From Lytechinus pictus (Eukaryota > Echinodermata > Echinoidea > Temnopleuroida > Toxopneustidae), in contig NC_087257.1 in NCBI RefSeq assembly GCF_037042905.1, positions 29,906,001 to 29,970,000 of the forward strand: a stretch of 64,000 bases of DNA, read 5' to 3'. How positions within the stretch are numbered: position 1 is the first letter of the stretch; each line of letters opens with the position of its first letter. Under the pieces are notes generated by a model. It was not told the DNA's origin, did no database searches, and worked only from the letters and a program-made list of their open reading frames with translations. This document shows, one piece after another, positions 56,467-64,000 of the stretch. Both the position numbers and the translations under genes were made by a program.

Positions 56467-57029
56467 CTGTTGTATGGCAATATTTTGTCTTTGTTGCATG
56501 GTTTGCTGTGGAGTAGAGTATAATGTTGTAGCTCCCATTAACCCATCACTGCTCACCATAGATTGACCATAGACAGTGGTAGGGGTACCTACTACACCAG
56601 GCTGGGCACCTAATGATGACTGGTTCTGCTGTATCTGATCTGATATCAACAAAGTAAAAATAACTGCCATTTGCAAGGGTATCCTCACTGTTAAGACTAT
56701 GCATTGGTACAAGCACATCAACTCCAAAGAAGATGCTAATAATATTAAAATTAACTCTGAAAAAGATCTTAATATCATAAAGAAATTTGAAGCTAGACAA
56801 ATAATAGCCATACAGCAATGAGAATGTTACCAGTAATATTGGAAACTTCATTAACACATCAAATACATAACATATATATTGGATTCCTATGTAAAGAAAA
56901 CTTGGCCAGCTACAAGTATTAGATTAGAAGTCTTAAAAAGAACTCACTTAGTGCAGCACCAACATTACTCCAGGGAGAGTCTTTCCAGGTGTACTGAGAA
57001 ATCTTACCCTCTGATTCTTAACAAGTTTC
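56467..57029 (-). pseudogene. Second copy of the minus-strand two-exon fragment, ATG lost
   Basis: The exons are 56948-57029 and 56467-56639, with the same lengths and splice sites as 49443-50007. Exon b differs by at least two amino-acid changes (SSNGLTGAT to SSDGLMGAT). The codon corresponding to the copy 1 ATG is ATT (57000-57002), so no start remains in that position. Homology to copy 1 stops at about 57110, where a Penelope-like remnant begins, so the upstream CpG-rich DNA of copy 1 is absent. It could be a dead partial duplicate, an alternative internal exon pair, or a second haplotype left in the assembly. Confidence 0.5.
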
Positions 57030-57109
57030 CTAAGTATTGAACAGGGAGAAAAAAACATGAAATTTTCATTATTGTATTGTCATTTGGGGAGGGGGGAAAG
57101 GGGGGGGGG

Positions 57110-58150
57110 CTCCTGATCCCTTGGTGGTTGTTTTTTCTTGAAAGTGTTCTTGATAAAACGGCGTGGGTAGCAGTTGCTGTACAAGGCGCCACGTATGTGT
57201 GCTCTTTCTTTCGGGAGTTCAGGTGGGTGAGTTATAATACGTGCTGCTCGGTCTTTTTCAAGACTCGCACAGTCTTGCCATACATAGATGGCCTTTCACA
57301 ACAACTTAAACGCCGATTAGAAGGTCACGGTATCCGAACGGTTTTCCGCTCGGACACCACCGTACACAAACAGCTTGTACACCCCAAAGACCCTATCCCT
57401 GATCACAGACGTGATGGCGTAGTATACAACATTCCTTGCCAGGGATGTGACGGGTCTTACATCGGAGAAACAGCCCGACCGATAGTTGAACGCATTTCTG
57501 AACACAAGCGCAATGTTCGGTTACAGCGAACCGACACATCCGCGGTGGCAGAACATGCTTGGGAGAAGCAACACCACCCAGATTGGGAGGGTGTACATTG
57601 CATTGCCAAAGAGAGACATTGGTATACACGCAGGATTAAGGAGGCTATTAGTATATATGTCTTTGTCGTAACAACTTCTACAGAGACAGCGGGATCGACA
57701 TCCCCGACTTCTGGATGCGAACCATCGGACAGCACAATACCCCCTTACCTGGCAGTGAACGCCGACCCGATCGTTCCTGGCCCCGAATGAGGGACCGCTC
57801 AGCTAGTCAACCCCTGCCCATGGCGTATTTGCATATACCCCCGGCTTATTTGCATATACGGATTACCGGCCGCACCGCACACACCGGATCAATGCCTACC
57901 TATTGTTCTCGCGTTCGTGTGTACGGTCCTGGAGATTAGTATAAATAGAGTACGTTATCAGATAATTTTTGTCACTTGATAAAGAGTTGCAGCGGCACTC
58001 GAAAGCTCGTGAACTTGTAAGCTAGTGAACACTTTTTGCGAGAGTGATCACGAATTTCCTAGAAAGCCAGTGAACACTTTTTGCGAGAGTGATCATGAAT
58101 TTCCTTGTTGACCATAGTAGATTGCGAGACAAATGAATACCCTCTAGCGA
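57110..58150 (+). mobile_element. Penelope-like retroelement remnant (copy 2)
   Basis: It starts abruptly at the G-run ending the segmental duplication. It encodes a GIY-YIG domain, then noncoding 3' sequence with CTTGATAAAGAGTTGCAG near 57976 and a two-unit direct repeat of about 40 bp (AGTGAACACTTTTTGCGAGA, about 58022-58108). Orientation is opposite to the other copy and the sequences are clearly different, so these are two families or old lineages. Confidence 0.65.
57248..57939 (+). pseudogene. Penelope-like GIY-YIG ORF remnant with a frameshift
   Basis: The frame reads VLPYIDGLSQQLKRRLEG, GIRTVFRSDTT, PKDPIPDHRRDGVVYNIPC, then GSYIGETARPIVERISEHKR, the GIY-YIG core (Gly-Ile-Tyr replaced by VVYN, YIG retained), and HWYTRRIKEAI. 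Near 57655-57670 the family-like continuation jumps frame (NNFYRDSGIDIPDFWMRTI) and runs to TAG at 57937-57939. The RT core is missing. The original frame runs on to TGA at 57788-57790 with unrelated sequence. Confidence 0.72.
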
Positions 58151-58479
58151 TTATTTCAATCCACAATAATGAACCTATTTAGTATTACGTATATTGCTTA
58201 ATGTCTTCATGAAAGAAACAATATTTTAAGTAAAACATTTCAAAAGAAATTACATTATAACTAATTTACTTATTGGAGTACAGAGGAGAGTATTCATTGC
58301 CTTAATGACATCATTATATATGCAGCCAATTTGTAGTCTACATGAGTATATTATTATTATTTGTCTGATATCAACTTGTCTGATTTTCATCTAAAAGCAA
58401 GTTATTATTTGGATTTGGCTCCCCTTTAAGTGCTGAAATGTCTTCATGAAATGTTTATCTTTATTTTTTTTTAATGCAG
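58151..58479. other. AT-rich, probably intronic
   Basis: Lies between Penelope-like sequence and the transposase exon and ends in a T-rich tract and acceptor. No further exon was found. Confidence 0.4.
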
Positions 58480-58801
58480 GGCACATGCACGGACACGATG
58501 TTTGATTGAAATGACGTTTGGACAGCTGAAAAACAAGTTCATGTGCTTGAAGGGGCATGGAATGCAGGTGGAACCAAGGAGAGTCTGTGATGTTGTTGTT
58601 GCATGTGCAGTCTTGTACAACATAGCTAAGTTATTAAATGAACCACCAGACGAAGAAGCGGATCAACAGCCTGAAAATGAAGAGGGAGGAAATGATGAAG
58701 TCAATGTGGAAGAAAATGATGATCATGAGTACCAGGTTAGCCAGATGGTACAAATGGATATTGTTAATGATTTCTTTACATATTATATATATTTTTTTTG
58801 A
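58480..58801 (+). CDS. Harbinger (HARBI1-like) transposase C-terminal exon
   Basis: The acceptor is TTTTTTTTAATGCAG. The exon reads AHARTRCLIEMTFGQLKNKF, with the Glu at 58508-58510 in the position of the last acid of the DDE triad of PIF/Harbinger nucleases, then CLKGHGMQVEP and VVVACAVLYNIAK, the typical end of the nuclease domain. A Glu/Asp/Asn-rich tail follows. A donor CAG|GTTAGC at 58736 could end the exon; otherwise the frame stops at 58799-58801. The exon is unbroken, but the exons with the two Asp residues are not found upstream, where Penelope-like DNA lies. It may be a relic, or part of a domesticated HARBI1-type gene whose other exons lie beyond the inserts. Confidence 0.7.
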
Positions 58802-59538
58802 AGACCCAGACCTAACCCAAAAGTAAAATTGACAAATCATATGCCAATCAAAAGTTTATAAACTACTGAATACAGCAATGTAAGCTTTTTCATCACCAAG
58901 CAGTTGAATATTTTGCTTTAGAATAGCTCTAATTATTGTGCTTTTCATCGGCCTCAAAATTGTTAAGTAATGTTGTGTTAACGTTGTGATTCCATAGGTT
59001 TGTACACATAAAAACTGAAATATTGTCAGTGCCTGTTTCCTCTCCAAACGAAAAGAAAGTGAATATATATACATGTAAATCTGGAAATTAAAACAAAATC
59101 AACCATTTTTCTGTGTAAAAACCTTTGTAATCGTAACACTCCTGACGTCACGTAATACAGACTGTCAAAAAAATTAATAAAGCCTTTTTAAGCAATATAC
59201 TCAGCTGTCTAGCAGTGAATATCAGACTTGCAACGTTGCACTATGTATTTCCCACTTGTAAATTTCACTTCTAGCTTCAATCTTGGTCTTTAAGTTATGT
59301 TTTCAGGTACGTTACAGACTCTCTTTGGTACCTTTGATTAATGTAGAAAGTTGATAACACAATCCTAATTGTAATTGAGGGTGGGTGGGGGAATATAAAT
59401 AATCTCATTGAATGCATTACCTACTTTTTATCAATAGAGTATCCATATCATAGCATAATATCACTCACTAAGGGTTGGTCATTATTATTACTCCAGTAAC
59501 ACTTTCATTTTCTATGTGATTTAATTGCAAATGTCATC
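58802..59538. other. AT-rich region after the transposase exon
   Basis: No further exon or repeat recognised; a G-rich GGGTGGGTGGGGG lies near 59381. Confidence 0.4.
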
Positions 59539-59540
59539 TA

Positions 59541-62500
59541 CAGTGCGTCCTAAAAAATTATACACTTTTGAAATGGCTGCCAAATAAAAAATGTAGCACT
59601 TCGGGGGAAAAATCTTACATATATGGAAAGCCAATAAAGTCAACTTTCAAATGACACCAAAAAGTTGGAAAACTATTCATGCTTGAGCGAGCACTGCCCA
59701 CTAAAACAAAGGGTATGAAAATTAGGGTGGGCTGGAATTAGCCTTCCAATTTATGCCAGTTTTTGAGAGGCAAATCCTTTTGAACTTGCAAAGTTAAGGG
59801 CGTTGTCATAAATTTATGATCAACCGTGACCAGTTTGGGTTGCTTAAGCAATTTTTTGTATTATTAAACTGAACTTTAATGCAGGAGTGAACATAAATTA
59901 CACTTTTTGGGCAGCATTTCAACTTAATCATTTGGATCTCTTTTTGGGCAGCATTTCAACTTTATCATGTGGATCTCAGCAATGTGTTCATGGGAGTCGG
60001 GAGATTAGGGGATGAGATAGGACTTAAGTGAGAGAAGTAGGTTGATGGAATAAGGGTCAACAGAACATTCAGCCCCCGCCCCTTCCCTTTTTCCCGCCCT
60101 CCCCTCCTGTTGAGGGACTGATGGCTATCGTAATGTACACGTGAAGTCCATAGCAGAATGTTGATTTAATGATTAATTCTGAATTGGGGCATCAACTTTT
60201 TCCTATAAATCATTTAATCAACAATTTATATGGAAATAAACTCATTCAATGTGCAATGTGATCAATAAAACATTCAGGGTTTTTTTTCCAATAAATTACT
60301 TCATTAATCATCATAATCATTAAATTTCTTGGTAATCATTCAGTAAAAAAACCCTGACCATTAGCTACCGGTCACTTGGCAGCTAAGTTTTGAATAGGCT
60401 ACAATCCAGGAAGTGAGACAGAGAGTGAGTGGGGGGGGGGGGGGCTGGGAAATGGAGGTGGAGAGGGGAAGGTTATGACTTTTAATTTGTAAAAGGACAA
60501 AAAGAAGAGGAATGCACTTTTAACCAAGTCTAAGAATATCTCGCCCTCTTGCTTGTATGAGGTATCATCACATTACTCTGACTCTCACGAACACACTTCT
60601 GAGGTCCACAAGATGAATATGCTACACTAATATTACAATTCCTGTTCACTCATGCATTATATTTTAATTTAGTAACTCATGAAACTTGCCTAAGAAACCA
60701 TAACTTATCTCACTCATAAATAGCATAACACCCGTAGCTTTGAATAGCATAACACCCTTAGCTTTGTCAGTTCCAAAGAACTAACCTCTCAAAACAAAAC
60801 TGGTAAGGCTAATTCCTACACAGCCTAGCCAAACTTAGTCTCTCAGGAGGAGAGAAGAGGGGGGAGGGGTTGCTAAATGTTCTGTTGACCTTTAAAATCC
60901 CATCAATGTACATCACCTAAAAAATGACCTAAGTCATATACCCCCCCCCTCTTCTCCTGACTCTCATGAACACATTGTTGAGATCCACATGATAAAGACA
61001 AAATGCTGCACTAAAATTTGCAAATCATGATCACTCATGCATTAAATTTCAATTTAATAATGCATTACATGTAATTTTCACAAACATTGAACTGATCACA
61101 TCTGATCTTTAATTCACCAAATAACCCTCAACTTTGCAAGTACCAAACAAAAAAACCTGAAAGAAATTGGAAGGCTAATTCCGGCCTACCCTAATTTTCA
61201 TACCCTTTGTTTCAGTGGGCAGTGCTCGCTCAAGCGTGAATAGTTTTCCAACTTTTTGGTGTCATTTGAAAGTTGACTTTATTGGCTTTCCATATATGTA
61301 AGATTTTTCCCCCAAAGTGCTACATTTTTTATTTGGCAGCCATTTCAAAAGTGTAGGGGAGACCGGGGTTAGTTGGAACATTTTTGACAAAAATGGCTGT
61401 AAAATCCAAATAGATTTTATTCCAGAAACAATCAATATATCAGCTTGAAGCATATATCTCAGGGCTTCAAATGTACCCCATAAAATTTTTAACTCTATTA
61501 TGGTTACTGAAAAAATCCACCTTGAACAAGACTATCGCAAACGTTCCAACTTACCCCCATATCGGGGTAAGTTGGAACATGGTATGGGGTAAGTTGGAAC
61601 ACTGCATGGTCAATTAAGAATTATACTAAAACTACTTAAAACTGTAATATTACATGGTTTTAGCCTATTTGCTTTATCTTATTCAAGTTCAAATATTAAA
61701 GTGTGGATTCGTTGAACTTTATGTAAGATATATACTAAAACTACTTAAAACTGTAATATTACTATAGCCTATTTGCTTTATCTTATTCAAGTTCAAAATA
61801 TTAAAGTGTGGATTCGTTGAACTTTATGTTTTCTATTATACAGCCACTCACGCAAGCAGACTGTGTAGTAGAATTCCGCATATTTGGGTGCGTTTGAGTT
61901 TACATGCAATTAAGTGTACTATCACCAATTTCATGTACTTCTGCATCAAATTTATAAGACAAAAATTGATTGTTTTTATTTTTTTCATAATTAATTATGC
62001 AAATAAGCATATAAAATTTTCCAGAAATTTGTTTTTTTTTTGTATGTTTTTGCCTTTAACTCTATTTATTAAGCTAGTAGAATTTTTGGTGAGAGTATCA
62101 ATTTTCACATTTATAACAAATATCCACCAAAAAATGCATGAAATATAATTTCTTATGTATTTTTTGTTTTTTCGAACTTTGTTTTTTCCGATGGACTTTG
62201 TCAGGAGTCTTTTGCGATCATAAATAGCATAAAATGAATCTATTTGAACCAGCAAAAGTAAAAAAATAATCATACATTTATGACTTTTGGTTGAAAAACA
62301 CAATTTGCATTGACCTTGTACATGGAATCACCTTTTTGAACAATTTTGGGTCCGAACATGCACATACAATTTGTTGCGTAATTTTGAAACCGCGCACACA
62401 GGCATCACAAATTTGGTCTCAAATGATGCGCAAGACTTGAAAGTAAAAAGTCAGCTAGCTGAGTGTAGTCAAAAAATTTCGTGCGACGGCATAGTGACAA

Positions 62501-63110
62501 AATATCTTGAGGGGGGCTCAAATTGACCCCCCCCCCTTTTATATTAAAAAAGGGTTAACATTGCATTAGGTGCCTAAGCATGGTATACAATACATGTTCA
62601 GAAGAGTGTGAAATACTTTTTTTTTTTTTTCTCATATCCAATATTTTCATTCATAATTATGTTTGGGGTAAGTTGGAACATGTTCCAACTAGCCCCTTCA
62701 ATTTTGTTCCAACTAACCCCGGAGGCTCATTCGACGTTTATAAGCTTACAGCACAAAAAAGGGACTTCACCATGGCATATTAATAACCTCATTTTGTAGC
62801 TTGGTATAAGTGTATATTATACCCCTAAACTGGCCAACTTGATCTGTAAACTTCTCTGAGATAATCAAACATTTCTGAACGAGAAAAAATTTACTCAGAA
62901 GGTCAAAAAACAAAAATTTGTTTCTAACTTCACCAGGCTTGTTGCACATGTGTTGTCTGTAATATGGTGGATGGCCGTTGATAATGACAATAACTTGAGG
63001 GCAGTATTGCAGAAATTTATTTAAAGACGTTAAAGAAAATTACAATGTTTCAACTTACCCCATGTTCCAACTAACCCCGGTCTCCCCTATAGTTTTTTTG
63101 GGATGCACTG
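59541..63110. mobile_element. CAGTGCGTCC fold-back element with a nested transposon
   Basis: TA, CAGTGCGTCC at 59541 and GGATGCACTG ending 63110, then TA. The arms (59541 to about 60130 and about 60850-61355) are imperfect inverses. The right terminus is displaced by an insertion at 61356-63087; without it the element is about 1.84 kb. Confidence 0.8.
61356..63087. mobile_element. GGGGAGACCGGGGTTAG element nested by TA insertion
   Basis: The ends GGGGAGACCGGGGTTAG and CTAACCCCGGTCTCCCC are perfect inverses, flanked by TA at 61354-61355 and 63088-63089. Inside, GGGGTAAGTTGGAAC and its inverse recur (about 61547-61600, 62664, 62690), and a segment of about 110 bp is tandemly repeated (about 61615-61710 and 61730-61830). 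No transposase frame. Confidence 0.85.
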
Positions 63111-63112
63111 TA

Positions 63113-64000
63113 TTGCCTACCGTGAATTATGTAATCCATTACTTTTGCGATAATTATTTGGAACCCTTATGATGTTTAACTGATAGCTATTTATTGAATA
63201 AAAGTAGTATGAAGAGAGCAAGAGTAGCATTGTGACAGCAACTTTGAATGACAGTTTCATGTCACCATATTGAATAAACAGCTTCCCTATTTCAGTATAT
63301 AATGAACAAAGGGTTTAGAAAAGCAACTCTTGAAAATTGAAGCACTTTATTATTCATGTCAGACTATTTATTGAAAATTGAATAATTTCATCAACGATTT
63401 CTATTTTAAACACAAATGAACAAATGTATTCTCATAGACATAAAGAAGAATATGTACATTAAATAAATAAAGTTACCAAGTAAATGTCAATTTTCTAAAA
63501 TAATTATATTCTGTATACATCATATAATTATGACTTGTCAACATATTTAACAAATTAAAGGCACTTGAATTCACTGTATCATAAGTAATGAAATTATTGA
63601 ATATATCTATAATAATTGATCAGTATATAGTTGTATAAACTTCTTCATATATTCTTAGATACATTAACATTAATAAATACCATGAAATTTAAGAATTTAA
63701 ATTGCACAGAGTTTTTCTCTTTTGTTAAAGTGTGTGAATACTTTTTCAAAATTTCATATTTACAGAAATTAATATTCAAAATGCACCTTATATTCAAAAC
63801 CTATTATGACAGAAAAAGATGGAGATATGAATAACGAAAAAGTATCTCCCCTTCCTCTTTATTCAACTGAAAATTGTTACTTTGAAAAAAAATATCCCAC
63901 ACTGTGTTCTCACTCATGTATGACTTGATCAATTGTTTTTTTTTTCCTTCAAAATATTAGCCAAAATGGTACTGCTGCAAAATGATTTGCATGAAATCAA
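63113..64000. other. AT-rich right end of the window
   Basis: Nothing exon-like or repeated was recognised. Confidence 0.4.

Larger units (their letters stand above)
53537..57110. repeat. Segmental duplication, copy 2
   Basis: Direct-orientation counterpart of 45757-50091. It shares the SINE (54950-55215), a shorter G-rich minisatellite (about 55715-56035) and both exons. The left part lies inside a complete fold-back element (52457-53900) that copy 1 has only in part. The right border is a G-run at about 57100, after which Penelope-like sequence replaces the DNA seen in copy 1. Confidence 0.85.

Noticed and set aside
57077..57247. N-terminal part of the 237-codon frame before the Penelope-like motif
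   Set aside because: It begins in the G-run at the duplication border and shows no family motif; only the part from about 57248 resembles Penelope-like proteins.

Overview
The window looks like AT-rich intergenic and intronic DNA from an animal, most likely an echinoderm and probably a sea urchin. The evidence is spliced exons with GT/AG borders, repeat families I associate with sea urchin genomes (arrays rich in 'AAGGTCAAAGGTCA' and 'AATGAACTTTGGCC', with GTCTCACCTGCAT ends), tRNA-derived SINEs, LINE and Penelope-like reverse-transcriptase relics, and CAGGGGTTCTC-ended hAT elements. There are no bacterial operons. The species is inference.

The one well-supported host gene runs left to right from 15587 to 29651. 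Six 3' exons (15587-15818, 16267-16617, 26349-26433, 28015-28063, 28493-28593, 29505-29651) join in a single consistent phase and end at TAA 29649-29651. I do not recognise the product. It has a basic NLS-like patch, an acidic serine-rich stretch with a SUMO-interaction-type motif (VIVISDD), and a compact C-terminal domain. Exon 2 carries an in-frame TAA at 16307-16309. The 9.7-kb second intron holds a 4.7-kb polypyrimidine satellite of about 87-bp units with a 1205-bp higher-order repeat, bracketed by inverted copies of another repeat.

A second host gene fragment, on the minus strand, is duplicated. Two Gln/Ser/Thr-rich exons lie at 49443-49615 and 49926-50007, and again at 56467-56639 and 56948-57029, inside a segmental duplication (about 45757-50091 and 53537-57110). 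The only ATG visible in copy 1 is ATT in copy 2, and copy 2 also loses the CpG-rich upstream DNA. Copy 2 may be a dead duplicate, or an uncollapsed haplotype.

The rest is mobile DNA, much of it nested. 1-5000: GTCTCACC elements, a SINE, hairpin MITEs and a hAT element. 5.7-6.1 kb: a cluster of hairpins. 8.6-12.3 kb: a TTAA-flanked element holding a 5'-truncated LINE with one nonsense codon. 13.7-15.3, 52.5-53.9 and 59.5-63.1 kb: long fold-back elements with CAGTGCGTCC ends, the last containing a TA-flanked GGGGAGACCGGGG element. 29.7-34.8 kb: a 1.52-kb tandem triplication. 34.8-36.4 kb: a hAT element with another MITE inside. 50.7-52.1 and 57.1-58.1 kb: two Penelope-like remnants with GIY-YIG endonuclease domains. 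58.48-58.80 kb: an isolated Harbinger (HARBI1-like) transposase exon. No CRISPR array, bacterial RNA gene or confident intact tRNA gene was seen.
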